Source: Arthrobacter sp. EpRS71 | Lineage (GTDB): Bacteria; Actinomycetota; Actinomycetes; Actinomycetales; Micrococcaceae | Reading direction: 5' to 3' | Assembly (NCBI RefSeq): GCF_001512285.1 | Contig: NZ_LNUV01000006.1 | Location: 1 to 32,620 of the forward strand | Length of the DNA stretch: 32,620 nucleotides | Program-made: the position numbers and the translations under genes | Notes under the pieces: generated by a model | Told to the model about the DNA's origin: nothing | Databases searched by the model: none | Seen by the model: the letters and a program-made list of their open reading frames with translations, nothing else | Shown here: in pieces, positions 1 through 6,136 of the stretch | Layout of the letters: each line of letters opens with the position of its first letter | Position numbering within the stretch: the stretch's first letter is position 1

Positions 1-124
1 CCAAAACATCGGCTTCATCCTCGAACCCCACGGCTTCTTCAACCAAAACCCCACCCTCAACCTCCCCACCGGAACCACACCAACCACCACCAACGACACC
101 TGCTGCCACACCACCAACCCATAA
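1..124 (+). CDS. Copper-containing (primary) amine oxidase, C-terminal fragment cut by the window edge
   Basis: Reading from base 2, the frame gives 40 codons and ends at TAA (122-124). The tail reads GFILEPHGFFNQNPTLNLP, close to the tail of the complete amine oxidase at 28377-30347 ([19 protein letters not shown]). This is therefore the C-terminus of a second topaquinone/copper amine oxidase, which deaminates a primary amine to an aldehyde with release of NH3 and H2O2. The last residues are Cys/His-bearing (TCCHTTNP), as in the other copy ([15 protein letters not shown]). Every one of the 40 sense codons ends in C or A; none ends in G or T. The permease gene downstream supports a role in amine use. 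Family assignment is firm; substrate cannot be told. Confidence 0.85.
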   Translation, partial: QNIGFILEPHGFFNQNPTLNLPTGTTPTTTNDTCCHTTNP

Positions 125-152
125 GCAGTACTGCTCTACGTTTCACTGAGAC

Positions 153-198
153 CCCGGAGACTGCCAAGGCAGGCCGAGCCGCCATGGCAGTCTCCGGG
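153..198 (+). terminator. Strong hairpin after the amine oxidase fragment
   Basis: A perfect 14-bp inverted repeat (153-166 CCCGGAGACTGCCA; 185-198 TGGCAGTCTCCGGG) lies 28 bp after the stop codon with an 18-nt loop. There is no U-tract, which is common for actinobacterial terminators. It probably ends the amine oxidase transcript, so the permease at 540 likely has its own promoter. Confidence 0.7.
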
Positions 199-539
199 CC
201 CTCACCCTCTCTTACGTTTTCCGGCCAGCACGTCCCCAGCCCGGCACCTTTCCCAGCCCAGCTCCGTGGCACCACAGTGGACACGGTAGTCACCTGTGCC
301 CCGTTCGGCTCAGCGAACGCCTTCGCATAGCAGCGCACCGGGCCATCCCACCCACGTGCGCCGGGCAATCGCCCCACGTATGGCCCTGATGTTCCATCTA
401 CAAACGGGATTTCCCTGTACTTACATGCGCGCTCTTAAACGCGTGCTCCGAAGGGCGTGCGGGGGATCCGTCCTTTGCGCCGGCGATCTGCCGGCGTCAC
501 TACGTATCCGACACACAACGTTGTCAAAGGAAGATTGCC
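199..539. other. Leader region without a credible gene, upstream of the permease
   Basis: About 340 bp with no convincing coding sequence. A small open frame at 296-553 overlaps the permease start, has no ribosome binding site and an unconvincing composition. The stretch presumably holds the permease promoter. I see a 7-bp-arm palindrome at 478-496 and the Shine-Dalgarno AAAGGAAG at 525-532, but no clear -35/-10 pair. Confidence 0.5.
478..496. promoter_or_regulatory. Palindrome upstream of the permease, possible operator
   Basis: Arms CGCCGGC (478-484) and GCCGGCG (490-496) are separated by GATCT, 43 bp before the permease ATG. It could be a repressor site or a leader hairpin. GC-rich palindromes also arise by chance in this kind of genome. 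Confidence 0.3.
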
Positions 540-2027
540 ATGAGCCAAAATAGTTTGGATGAAGCCGATCATCTGAAACGGTCCATCAACTGGAAACAGG
601 GGATGGCCATCGCCCTGGGCGTGCCCTTGCTGATTTTGCCGTCCCTGGGCTACATACCCATGTATCTTTCTGCTGCAGCAATCCTTATTTGGGGATTATC
701 CGTGGTTCAGGGCTTCATCCAGAATGCCGCCTATGCAGAAATGGCCACTACCTTTCCCAAGGTGTCTGGTTTGCCCGGATTTGCACAGCACGTATTTCGC
801 ACCGAGAACTACAAGGGCAAGTACGACAAGGGCAAGCTGATCGGCGGCTTCACTGCTTGGAGCTACTGGTTTGGCTGGAGTCCCATCATGGCCATCTTTT
901 CGATCCAGGTAGGCAATTATCTGCATGGGCTGTTTCCGGCCCTGGGCAACGTGTTCACCGAATATCAACTCGCTCTGATCGCGGGTGTGGTGATTTTCGC
1001 GGCGTTGTTCGCCGTGAGCTGGTTCGGTCTCAAGGATGGCGCAATCCTCAGCTACGTCCTCGCGGCTATTTCCCTCATCCCCTTGGTTGTCCTGGCGGTG
1101 GCCCCGTTTGCAACGGGCCACGTTGAGATGATCAACATCACCGGCAATTGGTGGCCGACGGACTGGGCCTGGGACGGGCACCATATCCTCATCCTCTTCG
1201 GCATCTTTGGGATCGCACACTGGAGTGCCTGCGCCTGGGAAACTGCGGCCATCTACGGGCCGGAATATAAGAATCCGTCCAAGGACGTCCCCAAAGCACT
1301 GTTGGCGTGCGGGATCATCTGCCTGTTCTTGTATGTCATGCTCCAAGCGGGCGTGATCGGTGTCCTGGGCGTTGATGGTGTGATCGCGGAGCGGGTATCG
1401 CCCTTGATCCCCGTCGCCCAAGCCGTTTTCGGGCGGGCGGGCACAATAGTCACCATCATCATGCTCATCGCCGCAATGATCCTGATCATCCAAACCGCCT
1501 ATTTGGGCTCCACCCGGGCCATGCACTCCATGTCGGTAGAGGGTAACCTTCCCAAGATTCTTGGCCGTACCAACAGCAGGGGAACTCCGTGGGTTGCCAT
1601 GCTGGTTGGCGCAGCCTTCAACCTGGCTTTTATTTCCATGAACAGTGCCGCAGCGATCCTCGGCGCCTCGGCCATTGGGTACACAGTGGCTCACGGCATC
1701 AGCCTGTTCGCCTATGTGAAAGCCAATGGTCCTGCTTTCGCAGGCTTGGAGAGGCCTTTCAAGGCACCCAAGAACTGGAAAATCATGGGCTTGATCTTTG
1801 GCCTGTTCAACGTTCCGCTCTGCGTCGTCGGAGTGGTCTATGTCAACAGCTTGGAAATCGGTTGGACCCCAACCTGGGTCGCCTTCATGGTGTTGGCCCT
1901 GTACTTGCCCATTTGGCTGTATACCCAGCACGAGTTGCGGCGCCATCAGAAGAATGGTGCCACTCCAAGCGCCTCAGCCGACCTGGCCGAAGATGATGCC
2001 GCCATTATGGTTACCGATTCCCGCTAA
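540..2027 (+). CDS. APC-superfamily amino acid/amine permease
   Basis: A 495-residue, very hydrophobic protein with about 12 predicted membrane segments, starting near residue 20 with a typical APC first helix (KQGMAIALGVPLLILPSLGY). Length and hydrophobicity pattern match amino acid-polyamine-organocation permeases in the cytoplasmic membrane. The ATG at 540 follows AAAGGAAG with normal spacing. The C-terminal 30 residues are polar and acidic, as expected for a cytoplasmic tail. It lies between a copper amine oxidase fragment and a DUF5134 membrane protein, so uptake of the amine substrate (for example an aromatic amine) or of the parent amino acid is the likely role. That substrate is inference from context. 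Confidence 0.85.
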   Translation: MSQNSLDEADHLKRSINWKQGMAIALGVPLLILPSLGYIPMYLSAAAILIWGLSVVQGFIQNAAYAEMATTFPKVSGLPGFAQHVFRTENYKGKYDKGKLIGGFTAWSYWFGWSPIMAIFSIQVGNYLHGLFPALGNVFTEYQLALIAGVVIFAALFAVSWFGLKDGAILSYVLAAISLIPLVVLAVAPFATGHVEMINITGNWWPTDWAWDGHHILILFGIFGIAHWSACAWETAAIYGPEYKNPSKDVPKALLACGIICLFLYVMLQAGVIGVLGVDGVIAERVSPLIPVAQAVFGRAGTIVTIIMLIAAMILIIQTAYLGSTRAMHSMSVEGNLPKILGRTNSRGTPWVAMLVGAAFNLAFISMNSAAAILGASAIGYTVAHGISLFAYVKANGPAFAGLERPFKAPKNWKIMGLIFGLFNVPLCVVGVVYVNSLEIGWTPTWVAFMVLALYLPIWLYTQHELRRHQKNGATPSASADLAEDDAAIMVTDSR

Positions 2028-2159
2028 CGGAGCCAGCCTCCAGCAGGTCCAAAGTGTGGCCGGCCGGCAGCCGTTTGTGCCTGCCGGCCGCGCCTGGACC
2101 ACCCCTGTCCAGAACCTCAACTCCCGTACTAAACCCGTCCCCGCCGAAGGAGACCCCCC

Positions 2160-2831
2160 GTGCTGGCACCTTTCCTTAGCATCCCTGTCAGTCTGTTTCT
2201 TGCTGCCGGCACCATTTTTTGCCTTACCAAGGCATTGACGGGCCGCGCCGGGTTACCCCGGTGGAACTACGGTGTTCACGCGCTCATGGCGTTGGGGATG
2301 CTGGGCATGGTCTGGCATGGCGTCGATCTGCCACTTCTACCGCAGGTGCTGCTGTTCGGTGTCGCCTCCTTTTGGTTCTTGCTGCAGGCGGTGTCCCGGG
2401 CCGAGTTCTCGCTGCTGTGCCACACCCGTTCCGGGAGAATCCGTTGTTTCTATCATGCCGCCATGCTGGCGGCGATGGTCTTCATGCTTCTCCTTCCCCA
2501 TGCAGCAGCTGTCCAAGACACGTCATCCGTTGCTGCTGGTCAGACCGCGAGTGGGCCTCATGCCGGGCATGCGCTGACTCCGGCTGCTGCATCAGGGTCC
2601 GCTTTCAATGTGCTGTGGATGCAGCCCGCCGCGCAATTGCTCGCCATCGTTTTCGCCGTCGCCGTCCTCATTTGGCTGCTGCCGGTACGGCGCATCGCGG
2701 CCGGTCTCCGGGGTGGAAGGGCGCCCGGAATGAGGACCGTATCCCGGCCTCTTCCGATCATTCTTGAACGATCCTATGAGGCGGGGGCAGCGTTAACGAT
2801 GTCGCTGATGTTCGCTGCCGCCAGTATGTAG
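2160..2831 (+). CDS. DUF5134-type polytopic membrane protein
   Basis: A 223-residue membrane protein starting at GTG 2160, 6 bp after GAAGGAGA (2146-2153). About five membrane segments are visible, near residues 5-25, 38-56, 60-78, 98-116 and 155-180. Met and His residues sit in or beside them (YGVHALMALGMLGMVWHG; CFYHAAMLAAMVFMLLLPHAA), and a loop near residues 120-150 contains GPHAGHA. This pattern resembles the actinobacterial DUF5134 family, whose function I do not know. It lies 130 bp behind the permease on the same strand, probably co-transcribed. The Met/His content next to copper amine oxidase genes raises the idea of copper handling, but this is speculation. A second, different small membrane protein sits beside the other amine oxidase (30466-30975). 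Confidence 0.7.
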   Translation: MLAPFLSIPVSLFLAAGTIFCLTKALTGRAGLPRWNYGVHALMALGMLGMVWHGVDLPLLPQVLLFGVASFWFLLQAVSRAEFSLLCHTRSGRIRCFYHAAMLAAMVFMLLLPHAAAVQDTSSVAAGQTASGPHAGHALTPAAASGSAFNVLWMQPAAQLLAIVFAVAVLIWLLPVRRIAAGLRGGRAPGMRTVSRPLPIILERSYEAGAALTMSLMFAAASM

Positions 2832-2911
2832 ACCTAAGTCATGCCTCGAACCCACGGGCTGATCCGCCCCTCAACCATGCGCTTCCACGAAGCCCCAGCA
2901 TAGGAGTCACC

Positions 2912-3204
2912 ATGCCCATTGCAACCCCAGAGATTTATTCCGAGATGATCGATCGCGCGAAGGCTGGCGGTTTCGCTTTCCCTGCGGTCAACGTGACGTC
3001 GTCGCAGACTCTGAACGCTGCGTCACCCGCCCGGTGGCCGGGCACATGCTCGCCAACTACGACGGCGTGCTGAAGATCGACGGCGAAATGGGCAACAAGA
3101 AGACCTACGATCCCCGCGTGTGGGGTGCTTCGGCCGAAGCCGGCATGGCCGCGCGCATCGTCGAAGCCGCCCAGCAGCTCGGATCGGTCGGCAAGACCTT
3201 CTAA
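2912..3204 (+). pseudogene. fba: Class II fructose-bisphosphate aldolase remnant with internal deletion and frameshift
   Basis: The ATG at 2912 follows TAGGAG (2901-2906) and the first 37 codons are the normal start of actinobacterial class II aldolase (MPIATPEIYSEMIDRAKAGG, then FAFPAVNVTSSQTLNAA). Right after GCG (3020-3022) the sequence jumps to the normal C-terminus in another frame. From ACC at 3025 it reads TRPVAGHMLANYDGVLKIDG, later NKKTYDPRVWGASAEAGMAA, and stops at TAA 3202. The family is about 340 residues; only about 37 + 59 remain, so roughly 245 codons are gone. The lost part includes the zinc ligands and the active site. A functional glycolytic/gluconeogenic enzyme cannot be made from this copy. 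The 3' end still overlaps the DUF3151 start, as in intact loci. Confidence 0.88.
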
Positions 3205-3626
3205 TGTCTGACGAATTCCGCAGAAACCTGATGGGGCCGGAGCCAACACTCCTGCCCGCCGAAACCGAGATCTACCAGCACCTTGCCCTCGGCAAGGAGG
3301 CGCTGGATCTTGTGGAGAAGAACCCCACGTCGTCCCTCCTGTGGGCCATCCTCGCAGAGGAAGCCTGGGCGGAAGGCCGGACCATCGAGTCCTACGCCTA
3401 CGCCCGCGTTGGCTACCACCGCGGCTTGGATTCCCTGCGCCGTAACGGCTGGCGCGGCGTCGGACCCATCCCCTGGGAGCACGAGCCCAACCAGGGCTTC
3501 CTGCGTGCCCTTTACGCCCTGGGCCGTGCGGCCTCCGCCATTGGCGAGGCTGAAGAGCCGGAGCGGATCGAGAAGTTCCTGAACGACTCGGACCCCAAAG
3601 CCAAGGCAGCGCTCGAGGCCCGCTAG
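3204..3626 (+). CDS. DUF3151 family protein
   Basis: A 140-residue soluble protein beginning MSDEFRRNLMGPEPTLLPAE, with an Ala/Glu-rich helical middle (ALGKEALDLVEKNPTSSLLW, AEEAWAEGRTIESYAYARVG) and a conserved-looking C-terminal part (GWRGVGPIPWEHEPNQGFLR). It matches my recollection of DUF3151, a helical, TPR-like actinobacterial family usually found directly behind fba. Its ATG (3204-3206) shares a base with the aldolase TAA (TAATG), indicating translational coupling to the upstream gene. That coupling is now to a broken gene, so expression may be altered. The biochemical role is unknown to me. Confidence 0.85.
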   Translation: MSDEFRRNLMGPEPTLLPAETEIYQHLALGKEALDLVEKNPTSSLLWAILAEEAWAEGRTIESYAYARVGYHRGLDSLRRNGWRGVGPIPWEHEPNQGFLRALYALGRAASAIGEAEEPERIEKFLNDSDPKAKAALEAR

Positions 3627-3642
3627 GAACCCAAGCACGAAA

Positions 3643-3682
3643 ACGACGGCGACCCTCACCAAAAGGTGAGGGTCGCCGTCGT
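3643..3682 (+). terminator. Strong hairpin terminator after DUF3151
   Basis: A perfect 18-bp stem (3643-3660 with 3665-3682) is closed by an AAAA loop, 16 bp after the DUF3151 stop. It has no long T-run (CGTTATG follows). It may serve both the plus-strand fba-DUF3151 unit and the convergent minus-strand gene ending at 3839. Confidence 0.85.
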
Positions 3683-3688
3683 CGTTAT

Positions 3689-3834
3689 GTGTGCGTTGCG
3701 GGGCCTGATCTGCGCGGTAACCCGGACGTTTGGGGCGTAAAGCGGGCCTCACAACGAAGGGGTGTGCGTTGCGGGGCCTGATCTGCGCGGTAACCCGGAG
3801 GTTTGGGGCGTATAGCGGGCCTCACAACGAAGGG
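3689..3834. repeat. 73-bp intergenic element in exact tandem (two units)
   Basis: Unit 1 is 3689-3761 and unit 2 is 3762-3834, both beginning GTGTGCGTTGCGGGGCCTGA. They differ at only two positions (GACGTT/GAGGTT and GTAAAG/GTATAG). Each unit has imperfect inverted ends (GTTGCGGGGCC near the start; GGCCTCACAAC near the end, whose complement GTTGTGAGGCC matches 9 of 11). It therefore looks like a REP/BIME-type palindromic intergenic element rather than a coding duplication. It fills the space between a terminator and the 3' end of the convergent minus-strand gene. Confidence 0.85.
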
Positions 3835-3838
3835 GTGA

Positions 3839-4471
3839 CTAGGCCTTGCGGGGAATGCCCGTCCGGGCCATGGCCTCAGCGTAGGCACCGTGGATGGCGT
3901 CCAGGTACTCCTGCTGGCGGGCCGGGGTGCCGGCGAAGGAGCGGCCACCGAGCGAGCGGACCTTGAAGGTCTTGAAGCCACGGCGGGCAATGCTGGCAGG
4001 AGCAGCCTTCATGAGCTGGTCTGCCAAACGGTGTGCCTCGTTGCCGTGGGCCACCAAGGCGGAGGTGCGCGGCAGGAGCTGCAGAAGGCGCAGGAGCGGC
4101 TTGAGGCCCTCGGTGATGTTGGCAGGCGTCAGTTTGCCCGGTTCCTCGGAAGGTTCAATCCACGGGTACGCGTTCCAGGGCATCATGAGCTCGGGGCGCA
4201 GGCCCAGCTGCCACTGCATGCCCAGCATGCGGGTGGTGGCTTCTTCGTCGCCCGGGGTGATGAAACCCTCGCCGGTGTTGGTGCGCTGATTGGAGAAAAG
4301 GCTGACGATTCGGCAGTCATCCATGCTGTGGGCGGGGTCGATGTAGAGGACCTCGCTGCCCGGCTTCTGCACCTTGATGGAGTCGCACAGCTCGTTGACC
4401 TCGGCAATGTGCGGTTCGTAGCGGCGGTTCCAGAGGATTTCTTCGGGTGATTCAGTCGCCAGTTCTTGCAT
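3839..4471 (-). CDS. Uracil-DNA glycosylase-like protein
   Basis: A 210-residue soluble protein. VLYIDPAHSMDDCRIVSLFS, then SNQRTNTGEGFITPGDEEAT, then LMMPWNAYPW and LPRTSALVAHGNEAHR resemble an actinobacterial group usually annotated as uracil-DNA glycosylase. The expected second catalytic motif (an HPS-like triplet near the C-terminus) is not obvious; the equivalent area reads KVRSLGGRSFAG. I therefore call it a superfamily-like protein rather than proven enzyme. The ATG at 4471 has AGGAG about 12 bp upstream, a long spacing. It is convergent with DUF3151 and its stop lies 4 bp beyond the tandem repeat. The alternative is an uncharacterised nucleic-acid or nucleotide enzyme. Confidence 0.55.
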   Translation of the reverse strand: MQELATESPEEILWNRRYEPHIAEVNELCDSIKVQKPGSEVLYIDPAHSMDDCRIVSLFSNQRTNTGEGFITPGDEEATTRMLGMQWQLGLRPELMMPWNAYPWIEPSEEPGKLTPANITEGLKPLLRLLQLLPRTSALVAHGNEAHRLADQLMKAAPASIARRGFKTFKVRSLGGRSFAGTPARQQEYLDAIHGAYAEAMARTGIPRKA

Positions 4472-4858
4472 CAGGGGTTAGGTCTCCTAGGTGTTACAGC
4501 GCACCGTTCCAAGGTGCCGCGGGCATGCCGCAGCCAAACCTCAAAGGGTGCTGTTGGGGGCTAACTAACCTTACCGGACTATGGGGGTGAACGGGGCCTT
4601 GTTCGGCGCGCCTTCTGAATGCGACGCGGCGTGTTGCCGGCAAATGTGATGGACATCCATGTCCTCGATGCTCGACGTGCCGGGGCGCGAACGGGCCAGT
4701 ATGTCGCAGTATTGTCGCAGCTCAGGAGCCTTAGTGTTGACTTTGCGTCCGCCGGGTGATGTGTTGAACACAACGGCTTTTGGGGGAAGCCGGCGTGGCA
4801 CCCCCATACCTAGGACCCGATCCGGGGCCGCAGCATAGAAACTACCGTGGGGGTAAAA
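4472..4858. other. Divergent intergenic region, no credible gene
   Basis: About 387 bp between the UDG-like gene (minus) and the SipW module (plus). A minus-strand open frame at 4571-4873 is unsupported: no ribosome site, and it overlaps the SipW start. The region contains two small palindromes, ATGGACATCCAT (4649-4660) and a 13-bp one at 4760-4772. I assign no promoter with confidence. Confidence 0.5.
4760..4772. promoter_or_regulatory. Perfect 13-bp palindrome upstream of the SipW module
   Basis: TGTGTTGAACACA is a perfect odd palindrome about 87 bp before the module start. The size fits a dimeric repressor half-site pair. No regulator gene lies nearby, so the role is open. Confidence 0.35.
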
Positions 4859-5473
4859 GTGGTTGCTACACAAGAAGCGTCAGCTGGGACAACACCGAAG
4901 GGCAACGCACCAAAGGTCCGCGCGATCCTGGCCGGTGGCCTGGTACTCGGAGTGGGGGCCGCGATCACACTGGCGGCGTGGAACAGTTCCGAATTCGGGC
5001 AAGGCACCTTCACCGCCGGCTCGTTCAATCTGCAGGGCAGCACTAACGGCACCACGTTCACCGAAAACCCGGTGGACTCGCCTGCCACCCTCGGCTTCAC
5101 CACCAACCCGGCCAACCTTGCCCCCGGGGATGTCGTCAGCGCCCCGTTCGCCGTCCGTTTGGATGCGTCCTCCAGCAACGACGCCACAGTTTTGGTGTCA
5201 ACCTCCGGTTCAACGGGTGCGCTAACGGGCCTGACCTACGAACTGACGCAGACCTCCGGCTTCGGTTGCGGTGAAGCCGTCACCGAAACGCTGGTGGCCA
5301 GCGGACAGACCTTGGGTTCGACGCCGGCAGATGTCACCTTCGCGTTGAGCCAGGGGGCCGGGTCGGATCCCGGTGCGGCAGTAAATCTTTGCTTCACGGT
5401 GACGGCCGGATCAACGCTTCCGCAAGCCCAGACCGGAAGTACCACCTGGGAATTCGCGGCCACTTCGGAGTAG
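4859..5473 (+). CDS. Secreted protein with SipW-dependent-type signal sequence (first copy)
   Basis: About 204 residues. After a basic N-terminus comes the segment KVRAILAGGLVLGVGAAITL then AAWNSSEFGQGTFTAGSFNL. This is the SipW-dependent signal pattern: a long hydrophobic run ending in AAW-N/T-D/S-S followed by GxFxAGxF. The exported part is Thr/Ser/Gly-rich and contains two Cys (GFGC, NLCF), probably a disulfide, within a beta-sandwich-like chain as in TasA/CalY-type proteins. GTG 4859 is preferred because TGGGGG lies just upstream; GTG 4847 in the same frame is the alternative. The next gene follows after 3 bp. Likely exported and processed by the peptidase at 6133; it may form surface fibres, but this is inference. 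Confidence 0.8.
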   Translation: MVATQEASAGTTPKGNAPKVRAILAGGLVLGVGAAITLAAWNSSEFGQGTFTAGSFNLQGSTNGTTFTENPVDSPATLGFTTNPANLAPGDVVSAPFAVRLDASSSNDATVLVSTSGSTGALTGLTYELTQTSGFGCGEAVTETLVASGQTLGSTPADVTFALSQGAGSDPGAAVNLCFTVTAGSTLPQAQTGSTTWEFAATSE

Positions 5474-5476
5474 CCC

Positions 5477-6136
5477 GTGGGCCGACGACGAGCTGCAAAC
5501 CACCGTGGTGCGACGTTGCTCCGGCTGCGGGCTGTCCTGGCCGGGGCCTTGGTGCTGGGAGTGGGGAGTTCGGTAACCCTCGCCGCGTGGACTGACAGTG
5601 ATCAGGCAACGGGCTCCTTTGGCGCGAGTGTCTTTGCCACGGAATCCACAGCGGCCAAACCCTACGTAGCCAGCGGACCCTGGGCAGCCAATGACACCGC
5701 GCCCGGCGCCAGCTTGTTATTCCAAGCAACGGCGATGAGTCCCGGGACTGTCTTTTACGCGCCCTTCGCGATCAGGACCACGGAAAAGTCCATTGAGGGG
5801 ACGGTGGCCTTGGGGATTCCTGCCGTGGCCAGCAGCGGCACCGGCGTAGCCGACCTTGGCGCGGCACTGCGGTACCGCGTGGTGCGGTCTGCGAGTTGCG
5901 ATGCCGCTGCGTTCAGCGGCACGCCGGAGTTTGTGGTGGGCAGCGACGGAGCCAAGCCGCTGACTCAAGGCCAGGCGGCCGGCGTCGTGAATCCCTTGGC
6001 CGCGGCGACTGCCAACCAACCGGGGGTGCCCACCCACTTCTGCTTCGAAGTGAGCCTGCCCGCCGGGGCGAACACCGCCCTGCAGGGTCATACCGCCACC
6101 GTCACCTGGCCGTTCACGGCTACCTCCACCACATGA
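5477..6136 (+). CDS. Secreted protein with SipW-dependent-type signal sequence (second copy)
   Basis: A 219-residue protein starting at GTG 5477, 6 bp after CGGAG. The signal region LRLRAVLAGALVLGVGSSVT, then LAAWTDSDQATGSFGASVFA, closely parallels the preceding gene (RAILAGGLVLGVGAAITLAAW), so the two are paralogues. The exported part again has a pair of Cys (SASCDAAAF, HFCFEVSLP) and ends ATVTWPFTATST, matching TTWEFAATS in the first copy. This supports a shared beta-sandwich fold. Its TGA overlaps the ATG of the signal peptidase (ATGA), so the three genes form one translationally coupled operon. It probably is a secreted or cell-surface component processed by the neighbouring peptidase. 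Confidence 0.8.
   Translation: MGRRRAANHRGATLLRLRAVLAGALVLGVGSSVTLAAWTDSDQATGSFGASVFATESTAAKPYVASGPWAANDTAPGASLLFQATAMSPGTVFYAPFAIRTTEKSIEGTVALGIPAVASSGTGVADLGAALRYRVVRSASCDAAAFSGTPEFVVGSDGAKPLTQGQAAGVVNPLAAATANQPGVPTHFCFEVSLPAGANTALQGHTATVTWPFTATSTT

Noticed and set aside
296..553. 85-residue open frame on the plus strand before the permease
   Set aside because: No ribosome site, odd composition, and it overlaps the well-supported permease start.
696..1946. 416-residue minus-strand open frame opposite the permease
   Set aside because: It is the antisense shadow of a clear APC permease; its product is rich in Asp, His and Gly, as antisense frames of GC-rich membrane genes are.
3689..3834. 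CRISPR array
   Set aside because: Two adjacent copies with no spacers; a tandem duplication of a palindromic element.
4571..4873. 100-residue minus-strand open frame between the UDG-like gene and the SipW module
   Set aside because: It overlaps the promoter and start of the secretion operon, has no ribosome site, and the product resembles no family I know.
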